This document shows positions 1-9,525 of a DNA stretch of 64,000 nt, in pieces. Position 1 is the stretch's first letter; the number at the start of each line of letters is the position of its first letter. The DNA lies in NCBI GenBank assembly GCA_030847615.1, contig JAUMIR010000001.1, positions 84,679,501 through 84,743,500 on the forward strand. The letters run 5' to 3'. Under the pieces are notes generated by a model. The model made no database searches, was not told the DNA's origin, and saw only the letters and a program-made list of their open reading frames with translations. The translations under genes and the position numbers were made by a program. The DNA comes from Gambelia wislizenii. Taxonomy: Eukaryota; Chordata; Lepidosauria; Squamata; Crotaphytidae.

Positions 1-92
1 TTTTCCTCTGCCTACATAGTTATGCCAGCAAATAGGATACTGGCTTGATTATTTTGCTCCATGGGGCTGAATATGTCATGGCCATTAATGTA

Positions 93-716
93 CAGTTGCC
101 CCTCCCCATTTGCGACTTTCACATTTGCGGTTTCGATTATTTGCAAAGCCACCTGCCCCCCTGCTCAACACCCCTTCCCTTCCTAAGGCAGCGAAGGGCT
201 TAGCCTGTCGCTGCCTTGGGAAGGAAGGCCGGAAAGCAGCTAGCGCACTCGCTCTCCATCCCACTCCCTTCCCAAGGCAGCGAGGGACTTCTCACAAAGC
301 CTGTCGCTGCCTTGGGAAGGCAGGGTGGGAAGCAGCTGGCGCCATCCCGCTTCAACCCACTCCCTTCTCAAGGCAGCGAGGGGCTTCTCACGAAGCCTAC
401 TGCTGCCTTGGGAAAGTGGGGTGGGAAGCAGCTGGCGCCCTCCCACTTCAACCCACTCCTTTCCCAAGGCAGCGAGGGGCTTCTCATGAAGCCTGTCGCT
501 GCCTTGGGAAGGCGGGGTGGGAAGCAGCTGGTGCCCTCCTGCTTCAACCTACTCCCTTCCCAAGGCAGCGAGGGGCTTCTCACGAAGCCCCTCGCTGCCT
601 TGGGAAGGGACTGGGGTGGAAAGCCGCTCACCTGCAGGTTCATTTCTTATTCGTGTTTTTTTCACATTCACGGGGGTTATCTGCCCCTAACCCCCGTGAA
701 TGTGAAGGGATGACTG
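93..716. mobile_element. Tigger-like MITE with internal palindromic minisatellite (element 1)
   Basis: The element starts CAGTTGCCCCTCC and ends GAAGGGATGACTG, with a TA dinucleotide on both sides (91-92 and 717-718), as expected for Tc1/mariner-pogo (Tigger) transposons. The first 50 bases and last 60 bases carry further complementary 'ttcaca(t)tcgcggg' motifs. No transposase is present, so it is non-autonomous. The interior is a GC-rich tandem array (separate entry). The assignment to Tigger rests on the TIR sequence and the TA target site; the exact family is not known to me. Confidence 0.8.
185..612. repeat. Tandem array of about five 96-bp palindromic units
   Basis: The phrase AAGGCAGCGA recurs at about 185, 274, 370, 466 and 562, which gives a period of 96 bp after a slightly shorter first unit. 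Each unit contains an imperfect palindrome with arms CCCAAGGCAGCGA and TCGCTGCCTTGGG around a short 'gggcttctcacgaagcc' centre that is itself self-complementary. The open frames of 60-230 codons across this array on both strands are by-products of the repeat and are not genes. Confidence 0.9.
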
Positions 717-717
717 T

Positions 718-1318
718 ACTACCTTTGGTCATGCAGCCCACACAACCTCTGCACATATTTCTGTTTGGCTCACATACGGTTACAATATTACTTGAAGGTC
801 AAGGCTAAAATCCTATGCAGACTTAGTTGAGAGTTCCATTGAACAAAGTTGGAAGTATTTCCAAGCAAATATGATCAAAGTTCCTAGAGCTAGAAATCAG
901 ACTCCTAAAAGTTTAGAACTTTCTAGGAGGAATGGCTGGTAGTTTCACTTGCTTAATTGATTTCAACTCGCTCCCCCGATTGTATAATATAGGGCAAGAC
1001 ATAAATATTTTAATATATACATACATGCAAAATGTTTCTCTAAGTAGATGGAAAATGTTCATGGCATTTGGTTAAATAAAAATATTCAATAAGGCATTGC
1101 TTAGACATTATACCAAGCCAATGTCTGGTGCAATGGGAAAGGGCTTAGAATATGCATCTCTTTCTTGCACAACACTGATTCATTCTTACTTGTGGCAAAC
1201 CATTGATCTTATTGAAACAGGAAGCTGTGGATGTGTTCTGTTCAAGATTATGCACTTTTTAATCCCACCTTTTTTCTTTAAAATAGGTTTAATTGCATGC
1301 TTTATTTATTAACGCCTT
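718..1318. other. Unassigned AT-rich DNA, no gene seen
   Basis: I see no exon, RNA gene or recognisable repeat here. It is ordinary AT-rich, probably intronic sequence between the MITE and the LINE remnant. Confidence 0.5.
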
Positions 1319-1319
1319 T

Positions 1320-2770
1320 CTCCTTGCACAGGACCCAAAGCATCTTCACCCAACTGAAAATAAGGTACAGAATTGTCTCTAGCTCTATTGAAAATCTGTC
1401 AACAAATATAGAAAACAAAAGAATGGCCCACAGATTGGAAACACTCAATATACATCCCAATTCCCAAGAAAGAGGATACCAGGGATTGCCTTAACCACAG
1501 GACTACTGCATTAATTTCCCATGCAAGTAAAGCCATGTTCAAATCCTACAACAAAGACTTATCATATAGGAAGTGAGAAATGCCAGATATCCAAGCTGGG
1601 TTCAGGAAAGGAAGAGGTACTAGGGATCATATTGCAAACATATATTGGATAAAGGAGGATACCAAAGAATTTCAAAAGAAAACTGGCCTGCACTTTACAG
1701 ATTATAGCAAAGCCTTTGATTAGGCAGATCACGAAAAACTATGGTTTGCTCTTTAAAAATGGGTGCGCCACAACATATGATTGTCCTGATGCGTAACCTG
1801 TAAACAGAACAAGAGGCTACTTCCTAGTTCTGGACAGAATTTAGAGAAGCATAATGGTTTCCAATTGGCAAGAGGGTCAAGCAAGTCTCCATTTATCACT
1901 CTGTTTAACTTGCATGCTGAACCTATCATATGTAAAGCAGGATTAGACTTGGAGGAAGGAGGTGTGAAAACTGGAGGAAGAAACATCAACAATTTAATAT
2001 ATGCAGATGACATCATACTATGAGCAAAAAATAGCAAAGACTTTGAACAATTACTGGGGAAAGTCAAGGAAGAAAGTGCAAAAGCAGGTTTACAATTGAA
2101 AATTAATAAAAATAATGACCACAGATGATTTATATAAGTTTAAAGTAGATGATGAAGACATCAAAATAGTTCAAGAATTTCCATACCTTGATTCAGTCAT
2201 TAATCAGAATGGAGACTGCAGCCAAGAAAGCAGAAGACTAGGACTTGGAAGGGCAGCTATAAGGGAACTAGACAATATCCTGAAGTGTAAAGATGTATCA
2301 TTGAATACTAAAGTTAGGATTGTCAATGCCATTCATTGTATTCCCCATTTCTATGTATGGTCATTAAAACTGGACAGTGAAAAAGCCTGACAGTAAGAAA
2401 ATTAATTCATTTGGAATGTGGTTCTAGAGAAGAGTTCTATGGATACTATGGGCTGCTAAAAAGAGAAATGAGTGGGTCCTAGAGCAAATCAAGCTTGAAC
2501 TCTCCCTAGAAGCCAAGATTACTAAACTGAGACTGTTGTAGTTTGACCATATCATGAGAAGACATGACTCATTAGAAAAGATAATAATGCTTCGTGAGGT
2601 AGAAGGCAGTTGGAAAAGTGGAAGACCATATTCCAGATGGATAGACTCAATCAAGGAAGCCACGGCCCTGAGTCTTCAAGACTTGAGCAGGGCTGCTGGT
2701 GCTAGGGTGACTTGAAGGTCTCTCACTCATAGGGTTGCCATAAGTCAAAGTCAACTTGATGGTAGTTAAC
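1320..2770 (+). mobile_element. RTE-BovB-type LINE remnant (5'-truncated, reverse transcriptase pseudogene)
   Basis: Translating across several frames gives an ordered series of RTE-BovB reverse-transcriptase blocks. These are an 'IPIPKK' segment near 1460, 'QAGFRKGRGTRDHIANI' near 1590-1640, a 'DYSKAFD' block near 1700-1720, the catalytic 'YADDI' near 1999-2013, and the downstream 'GDCSQESRRLGLGRAA' block inside the open frame 2115-2390. The 3' tail near 2720-2765 has the typical 'tcatagggttgccataagtc' phrase. Stops and frameshifts break the frame many times, so it is a dead copy. Endonuclease sequence is absent, consistent with 5' truncation. It lies on the + strand, antisense to the presumed GGPS1 transcript. 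Confidence 0.85.
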
Positions 2771-2785
2771 TACCACAGCTAAAAA

Positions 2786-3110
2786 ATATATATTTTTTAC
2801 AAATGCTTAAACATATCTAAACAAACCATTCTATTAAAAACACAGAAGTTAAAACAGTTTAAAATAATAATTAAAATAATAAAAAAGCACAGACCCATTA
2901 AAAGCCCCGGCTGCCATGTGAATTGTAAGTCAAAGGCATGCCTAAATAATGTCTTTTTACCTGTCAGCAGAAAAGGGCCAAACTGCCATGGGAAGAATTC
3001 CACAACCTGGGAGCAGCCACTGAGAAGGAGCTCTCCCACATTCTCACCAAACAAGCCTGTGATTATGGTGGGACAAAATGAAACCTTTCCCCATTCTGTA
3101 TGACTAAAGA
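2786..3110. repeat. Interspersed-repeat-like segment of unnamed family
   Basis: The text 'acagacccattaaaagcc', then 'ggcatgcctaaataatg', then 'gggagcagccactgagaagg' and 'accaaacaagcctgtga', resembles a dispersed reptile repeat that I recognise by pattern but cannot name. The minus-strand frame at 2797-3132 and the plus-strand frame at 2918-3103 are by-products of it. Confidence 0.4.
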
Positions 3111-3570
3111 TGACCTCAATGCAAATATGCAAAGGAAACTTTAATTTTATTTAATCTAAAGCATTTAAAATCACACCAATGTACATGTTACTAGGACAAA
3201 TGCCAAATGAGTTTCTTTAATTATATTTATACCTTTTCAAAAGTCACGAATGGTTTTTAAAAGGTAGTTGTCAAATATGGGGTGTTCAGGAGCAATGGTA
3301 ACTTGCTTAACTAAAGTTAAAGAGCTTTTTCATATTTGCAGACTAGACATAGGCATAGTTATTCACTCAACAATGTAATGCTTTTAGATTGAAAGAAAAC
3401 TTACTGTTGAGTTTCTTTCTAGAGTTACATATAATGACTAATCTTACTATAGTAGATCCCTGGAAGCTGTCCATCCTACACATCACCTTATCTCAGAAAC
3501 CTACAGATTGGTACACATACTTCCAGTTTCCTCCCAGAATACACCCCAGAATCCTTTGTCTGCAACAGGA

Positions 3571-3684
3571 GTGGGAATCGTGCAGCTCTCCAATGTCACC
3601 GACTGGAATTCCCAAAACTCTTCATCACTGGCTATATTGGCTGGGACATGCAGGGCAACAACATCTGAAGAGCTGCATGATCAC
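3571..3684. mobile_element. Short palindromic MITE-like element
   Basis: The two ends are mutually complementary: about 'gaatcgtgcagctctccaatg' on the left and 'catctgaagagctgcatgatc' on the right. The core has the 'ggctgggacatgcagggcaacaa' type of text seen in small hAT-like MITEs of reptiles. No target duplication could be fixed. Family assignment is tentative. Confidence 0.4.
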
Positions 3685-4105
3685 CTTGATTTACACTCAA
3701 GCCCTATGTTAGAATTGTATCTGTTCAGACCCATCAGAGACCCACAACTCAAGGATTCAGATCAAGCATTTCCCATTTTACTATAACCACCCAACAAAGA
3801 AAAGGGACCAGTAAGGTTAGATTAGTACATAGGAATAAACTACTAGTGGATAAGCCAAGAAGAACAAACAGAACACTAGTCATTGTCACCTACAGCTCCC
3901 AGCTACGGGGACTGAGACACTGACACTTCCTTCTCACAGGTCTTGGGGGGTAGCCTGCTTGTGTACTTGCTTACTAACTGACACCCAACTAGATCACTAT
4001 CAATAAAGGGACACACTGCAGCAGTCCAAAATGTCAGCCATGTTCCCATGTTTACTTTAGCAACAGTATTACAAGACTTAAAAATGTCATCCTCACACTG
4101 TGGTT
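3685..4105. other. Unassigned sequence, no gene seen
   Basis: No exon, RNA gene or named repeat is visible in this stretch. Confidence 0.4.
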
Positions 4106-4203
4106 CATATAGCGCATGTTTCAGTATTGTCTAGGCCATCACTAGCATCTAGTAGGGCACTGTTAACCATGTATGACAAAGAATCAGACACAAAGCTAAC
4201 ATC
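4106..4203. repeat. Left copy of a 98-bp direct repeat
   Basis: This segment, from 'catatagcgcatgtttcag' to 'cacaaagctaacatc', is nearly identical to 4612-4709, with an offset of exactly 506 bp and only a few substitutions. The second copy abuts a long fold-back element. The pair may be a local duplication or two copies of one repeat. Confidence 0.85.
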
Positions 4204-4611
4204 AGAAATGACAGTATTAAAAAGAACAGTGGAGGAACATTTCAACCTCCCAGGACACTATCCCTAACAACAAGCTGGCCATGAGTGAAAGAACATGAAA
4301 GACAAAATCTGATGTGAAAAGGCTGATCCGGAATTTATCAAATGGCTCAGCCCTCTGTGACTAGAATAGGGACAAAGGCTTTTGAACACACTATGAGTAG
4401 CTCATTATACAAGAATGCCTGTAACCATCCAACTACTGTTTGCTAATGGCCATCCTTAAGTTAATGACTACTGATTGTACTTTTTTCAACTCCCTTTAAT
4501 CCCACTTATTATAATCCTACACAACCTCCCACAGCCACACAATCTGACAACTGAGGCAATAGTTAAAGCCAGCTGGGGAATTCTGGATGCAGTGGTCCAA
4601 TATATATATAT

Positions 4612-4709
4612 CATATAGCACATGTTTCAATATTGTCTAGGCCATCACTAGCATCTAGTAGGGCATTGTTAACCACGTATGACAAAGAATCAGACACAAA
4701 GCTAACATC
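4612..4709. repeat. Right copy of the 98-bp direct repeat
   Basis: Near-identical to 4106-4203 in the same orientation. It ends a few bases before the left arm of the hairpin at 4721-5214, separated only by a short (AT)n run. Confidence 0.85.
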
Positions 4710-4720
4710 TATATATATAT

Positions 4721-5214
4721 GTGCGCCTTTGGGGAGGGATATGATTCTATTCCATTTATATTGTTTCAATAGTATTTTATCTTACCTGGTTTTAGTCATA
4801 CTTAGAGGTGGACAGAATTCTGACTTGTGATCTACCATTATGCCTGATTAAAGCTGATAGTTGAAGAGTTTCAGTGTCGAAGTGAAGCTGATACTGTTTC
4901 CCTAGAGAAGGTCCATCTCGGTTGACAAGTGTCTATTTGCTAAAACCAGAGATTAGAAAATATATATGTTCTCCAATCTCTGGTTTTAGCAAATATACAC
5001 TTGTCAACCAAGATGGACCTTTTCTAGGGAAACAGTATCAGCTTCACTTCGACACTGAAAACTCTTCAACTATCAGCTTTAATCAAGCATAATGGCAGAT
5101 CATAATTTAGAATTCTATCCACCTCTAATTAAATATGACTAAAACCCATTAAGATAAAATATTATTGAAACAATATAAATGGAATAGAATCATATCCCTC
5201 TCCAAAGGCAAATG
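4721..5214. mobile_element. Long fold-back (snap-back) element with arms of about 235 bp
   Basis: The left arm (4721-4954) is the near-perfect reverse complement of the right arm (4975-5214), with a loop of about 20 nt. Matching landmarks are 'gcctttgggga' near 4725 against 'tctccaaaggc' near 5200, and 'ttgacaagtg' at 4922 against 'cacttgtcaa' at 4998. There is no coding capacity. It resembles a fold-back MITE, with (AT)n at the left edge and 'catata' at the right. RNA read through it would form a very long duplex. Confidence 0.85.
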
Positions 5215-6014
5215 CATATAAACGCTGGATTCATCTTGCTTTTTACTGACATGTTCATGGGTATAATTATCCATACATAACAGAATATGAGTTAGAAAAA
5301 AAAATGTAGACATGAGGGTCAGGTAAGAAGAGAAAAAAAAATAGAAGGCTCTGCTTTAAGATAACTATTAAACTTAAGTTTGGAAATGGTTATACTGAAT
5401 TCCACAGAGCCCAAAGAGATTGCTATGGTCACCATGGCTGAGGCACTACTTTATCAAACACTGCAAAATTCAAAGAATGAAATGGTACCTGGGAGTTGAA
5501 GTAGATAGTTGTATGGCTCCAACAGTATTCTTTTAGATGTCTCTTCAACTTGTTCCATTTTTAAAAAAAGAATTTCAAGAGGAGTAGTTCACTCTATTTT
5601 AGAAAAAAACCCAACAATGTAGTTTAAAGACTTCTTAAAATAGATAAAGCTCTCATTACAGATCATGATGTGGGCAGGGGAAAAGTGAGCAAAAAAGCTA
5701 ATGAAATACAGGCTATGGGACAATACAAAGATGACAGAAGATAATACTGTACAATCACCATAGGTTTTGTACAAAATAGGATGTCATTTTGTGTAATACT
5801 TTTACAAAGTTCCTAGAGTTTTATATATTACTCATAAAATCAGGGAAACCTCTGAAATATGTACCTATTTACATAGAAACCATATTTTTGCTCATGCTGT
5901 ATGAACAGTTTCCTCATCCAGAACATTCTGTATTTAGGAAATGTATATTGTCAAGTATTGTTTTGTCTTATTTTTCTATGGGCTTCACTATAATCATTCT
6001 CCTTCTCTTTCATC
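5215..6014. other. Unassigned AT-rich sequence, no gene seen
   Basis: No exon or named repeat is visible. Short open frames here on either strand have no recognisable content. Confidence 0.4.
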
Positions 6015-6085
6015 TTAGAATCATAGAGCTGGAAGAGACACAAGGGCCATCCAGTCCAACCCCCTGCCATGCAGAAAATCTCTAA
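6015..6085 (-). mobile_element. CR1-type LINE 3'-end fragment
   Basis: The text 'agaatcatagagctggaag' followed by 'gggccatccagtccaacccc' is the reverse complement of the conserved 3' tail of amniote CR1 LINEs and of SINEs that borrow that tail. The fragment is about 70 bp long. Confidence 0.65.
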
Positions 6086-8070
6086 TGTTTCTTACTGCAG
6101 TGCAGATGCAGACAGAATGAAACAATTCATCTCATGCAATTTAAACGGACAAGCTGCAGCCATATAATATGCTTCTGTGCCAATTCAGCAACTCACACAG
6201 TTGATTGGCAAGCACCTTACACATTGTTTTTGAGCATATAATTTCTAATGATTTCCCAATATCTCAATGTTCTGTGTACAACCAAACAGTACAAGATAGT
6301 ATTCTTATTGCAGTTTAAATGTGGGATTAAGATAAAAAGCACTGTCTAGGATTCCACTGATAAACACTAACAATGTGGTCTACCCAAAATGCAAAATCAC
6401 TGTACATTTAATCTGCCTTAGGTTCATTCATATCAAGTACTTGAGAATGAAAGCTGTGCATTCAAAGGGTTGCATCCAATTATGTTCTAGCCAGTGGCAG
6501 ACCTCATTCTCCTTGTGCACCCTCAAATTTGCTTTGGTGAGCTGACGCACACTCCAGAGCAGCTTTGACAGAGTGGGTGGAAGGAAACGGAAACTTATGT
6601 TGTGTAGGCTTGAATAATGTTAATGTTGAAATCAGAAGTACTTAATATCAACATTTGACCAACCAGACGAGATGCTGGATGTGACACTTATATGTATATC
6701 AGAAAGTCTGTCTCCTCCATCTTTTACACTGGAACTAAACAATTGGTCTATCTGGATTTACCAAAATACCCACAACATTTTAGCACTTCTAGAACCACAA
6801 CACCATTTGCATGAATCAAAGAAAAAATACAGTTATAGAAGGCCAAATTCCATACATAAAACTTACACTCAAGATCTTATACCAAATTTTGCAAGCCAAC
6901 CCTTTCACAATGATGCTTTAAAGTTTTAAACCAATATCGAAGTCAACTCTTAACTGGATTTTCAAGAAGACTTAACCCTAGGATGTAATTAACAGTTTCT
7001 GACCAACTAGTGCCTGAATAGCCTTGGAGCAGCACCCTGATGATCTTGTTCTTCTACCTTTTTGCAGCAGATACTTCACGATTCTCATCAAATATTACAT
7101 TCACTGTAATATTCCAAAGGAGAACAGAGGATCTGTGAAATCTATTATACAGGCATAAAATTTGGCTCTACATAGACAAAAATCAATAACATTGAAAATG
7201 CAAAGAAATCAGCAATGCCATTATACTTCATGCTGTCCATCATACCACCAACTAAACTGCCAGAAGTTATTTGATCACTTCCATAATGAAAACTACATTT
7301 TCTTCCACTGCTTGGTATATAAGTACACAATACACTATTCTACCTGTTGCAGGGTTTTCTTGGCTGTAACAGCAGATCAACTTGCTATGAAACACACCAG
7401 ATGGCTGACTTGTATTCGCACAGCAAAACACACTTGCACTGCACCTAATTTGGATATACAATAACCTTCTGCTTGAGAGATCTACTTCAACTATGTTACA
7501 CCCAAGTTTTACTTCTAAAATTCTTGTTTACTTTTAACTTATTCTCATTATGTCAGATTATAAACCTTTTTAGACAAGTGTGATCCCCTCTTCCTCATAT
7601 CCAGTAACAAAGTGGCTCTCAAGGCCGTCATCTATTAGTTTTTTTTCAGGGTGCAAACTAACCATTGTCATAACAGCACATGAAACGTACTCCACGAAAA
7701 CGCAAAACTTTCTGCACAAAAATGTTGATGGGCCAAGAAGCCCCACATCTGGGTCTATGTACAGGTCTTTTAGACTAAGAACATTTTGATACAGCTGTAC
7801 AACTACTCAAAAAAACACGGTGAAAAATCAAGAATACTATCAAAAATTGACCGAGACACAGAATTGCAATTTTAGTTTGTGCTAGTCACTGAGGACAACT
7901 AACACCAACACTTAGTTCAAATCATCGATGCTACCTGGGGATGATGGGTGAGGTAGTCTTACACATCTAGAAGGCAGCAGGTTAGACAAGGTGATTTAAG
8001 CCAAAACAAAATTTACTCCCAAATCAATCAGTATCACACTGGCCTCGTTCCCCATACAATTAAGAATACA
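6086..8070. other. Presumed intronic DNA of the upstream divergent gene, nothing recognised
   Basis: Between the CR1 fragment and the next MITE I find no exon with recognisable protein content, no RNA gene and no named repeat. Its position beside the divergent promoter suggests intron 1 of GGPS1, which is inference from known gene order only. Confidence 0.35.
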
Positions 8071-8073
8071 GTA

Positions 8074-8294
8074 CAGTTGTCCCTTCATATTCGCTGGGAT
8101 TTGATTCCAGGACCCCCATGGATACCAAAATCCGTGAATACTCAAGTCTCATGATATACCATGGCATAGCAAAATGGAGTCCCTTCTATAAGATGGCAAA
8201 ATCAAGGTTTGCTTTTTCATAGAATCATAGAATATTTTAAAGAATATTTTCAAGCCGTGAATACTTAAATCCGTGGATATGGAGGGACAACTTG
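8074..8294 (+). mobile_element. Tigger-like MITE (221 bp)
   Basis: It starts CAGTTGTCCCTTCATATTCG and ends GGAGGGACAACTTG, with TA on both sides (8072-8073, 8295-8296). The inner text 'ggttccagg'-like, 'gataccaaaatccgtgaata' and 'aagatggcaaaatcaaggtt' is shared with the copies at 16804-17033, 39735-40397 and 61264-61473, which defines one family. It carries no transposase. Confidence 0.85.
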
Positions 8295-8513
8295 TATAAC
8301 AAAAACCCAACTCTAAATGACAAAAAAGGCATGCAAACGCGTTAAGAGACTATTAACTTGCATTAGAGGACTATAAACGATACCTTGGATGTTTAGAAGG
8401 AAGAGAGAAGCAAGAAGCAAGGTTAGGACCTACGAGGATTCAGGGCGAGGCCGTCCCAGCAGAGGCGAGGCACCCGAGGCAGGAGCGAGGAGCCACTGCT
8501 GAGGCCCGGCTCT

Positions 8514-8546
8514 CCCTCCTCCTCCTCCTCCTCCTCCTCCTCCTCC
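8514..8546. repeat. (CCT)n microsatellite
   Basis: A run of about eleven CCT units lies in the CpG island, downstream of the inferred minus-strand first exon. Confidence 0.95.
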
Positions 8547-8829
8547 GCCAGAAGCCCAACCGCTCCCCTGCCGCCTTCCTTCCCCGCCCGGCCCGCGGAG
8601 CCCCTTTTATAGCCGCCGCCGGAGGAGGAGGAGGAGGAAGAGGGCGGAGCCTCCTGAGGGGAGGCAAGGCGGCTGGAAACCCGACCCCACCAACCCGCGC
8701 CCGACGCCCCGCTCCGCCCGCCGACCTCCCCCCTCGACCGACGCAGCCGCCCTCCTTTTCCGGCCTCAGGCGGCCCCGAAGCCCGTCCCGAGTCCCCGGA
8801 GCGGCGAACGCAACGCCCCACCCACTCAC

Positions 8830-8990
8830 CCCTTCCGCCGCCTCAGTCGGGGGAAAATGCGCCACCGCAGCTCCTTGGCGCAGGCGCGGACTCCGCCTCC
8901 TCCCGTTGTAATCCACTCTCTTCGGCCCTCTCCCCCACCTCCATTTTCTCATTCCCCTCGCTTGCCTCGCGGTGTCTTCTGGGAGTTGTA
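8830..8990 (-). other. GGPS1: Candidate non-coding first exon of the divergent gene (GGPS1 by synteny)
   Basis: On the minus strand, the sequence downstream of the shared promoter reaches a good splice donor: the exon would end ...GGAAGGG at 8830, followed by GTGAGT (8829-8824). GGPS1 encodes geranylgeranyl diphosphate synthase and is the head-to-head neighbour of ARID4B in human and chicken, which is known gene order. Its first exon is non-coding, so nothing in the sequence identifies the gene. The start near the ZNF143 motif is a guess. No GGPS1 coding exon with its aspartate-rich DDxxD motifs is seen between 1 and 8.8 kb, so those exons would lie beyond the left edge. The donor is well supported; the gene name rests on synteny alone. 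Confidence 0.4.
8878..8887. promoter_or_regulatory. NRF1 binding motif
   Basis: GCGCAGGCGC fits the palindromic NRF1 consensus GCGCAnGCGC exactly. It lies in the CpG island about 350 bp upstream of the estimated ARID4B exon 1 and within the inferred minus-strand first exon. Confidence 0.75.
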
Positions 8991-8992
8991 GT
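8979..8992 (-). promoter_or_regulatory. ZNF143/STAF (SBS) promoter motif
   Basis: Read on the minus strand this is ACTACAACTCCCAG, a close match to the core of the ZNF143 site (ACTACAATTCCCAG). The motif is common at bidirectional CpG-island promoters. Its position between the two divergent donors fits a role for both genes. Confidence 0.8.
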
Positions 8993-9175
8993 GCGGATGG
9001 GCGAAACTCCCCGTCGGAGGCTGCGGCAAAAGGGCCGGCGAAAGACCTCGCTACCCAGAAGGCCTCGCGGGGGCCGAGTCTCTTGTTTCCATAGAACGAC
9101 TGTGAGAATTACATCAGTGTTTCTGAGAGAGAAGCTAATGGCGTTAGGAAATAGGCGGGCTTTGTGGGCTTGTAG

Positions 9176-9180
9176 CCAAT
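9176..9180 (+). promoter_or_regulatory. CCAAT box (NF-Y site)
   Basis: AGCCAATGG matches the NF-Y consensus. It is followed within 35 bp by two GC boxes and lies about 50-60 bp upstream of the estimated ARID4B transcript start. Confidence 0.65.
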
Positions 9181-9229
9181 GGCGAGCCAGTGAGGCGGGG
9201 GAGAGGGCGGGCTTGGAGCTGTCAGTCAC

Positions 9230-9525
9230 TCTTCGGATCTTGGGGGAGGGGAGTGAGCAGCTTGGAGGGTAGCCGCCGCTGTCGCCGTCGCCACCGGGGC
9301 TCGGACGGGAGGGAGAGATTGCCGCCCCCCGCTGTGGCCGGGCGATACTCCTCGCCTGCCCCGGAGCCAGGCCCGCGATTCCTCGACAAACGTGGGATTA
9401 TTATTATTATTACTATTATTAATTTTTTGCCGAGGGATCGGGACCGGCGTTGGGAGGAGGCTCCATCCTCCTCGCTCCCCCCTCCGCGCAGGTTTGGGGG
9501 GACCCGCGACCGCCGTGGAACAAAG
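9230..9525 (+). other. ARID4B: ARID4B exon 1 (5' UTR); 5' edge estimated
   Basis: The 3' edge is set by a strong donor, CAAAG|GTAAGG, at 9525/9526. The 5' edge is uncertain; I place it shortly after the CCAAT and GC boxes, where a 'gccgccgctgtcgccgtcgcc' leader-like stretch begins. It contains an (ATT)n run at 9396-9420. No start codon here leads into recognisable ARID4B sequence, so the exon is non-coding. Identity follows from the downstream exons. Confidence 0.6.
9396..9421. repeat. (ATT)n microsatellite in exon 1
   Basis: Eight trinucleotide units, one interrupted (ACT), lie inside the presumed 5' UTR of ARID4B. Confidence 0.9.

Noticed and set aside
185..612. CRISPR-like or protein-coding repeat array
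   Set aside because: Units are 96 bp with no unique spacers, in a vertebrate genome, inside a MITE. The repeated peptide is a by-product.
1..8400. GGPS1 coding exons on the minus strand
   Set aside because: No minus-strand frame shows the aspartate-rich prenyltransferase motifs; the coding exons must be outside the window if the gene is GGPS1.
8423..8952. Minus-strand frames of 132 and 170 codons upstream of the promoter
   Set aside because: Composition-driven (Gly/Arg/Ser-rich, with a (CCT)n-encoded Glu run) and no known protein; they overlap in different frames.
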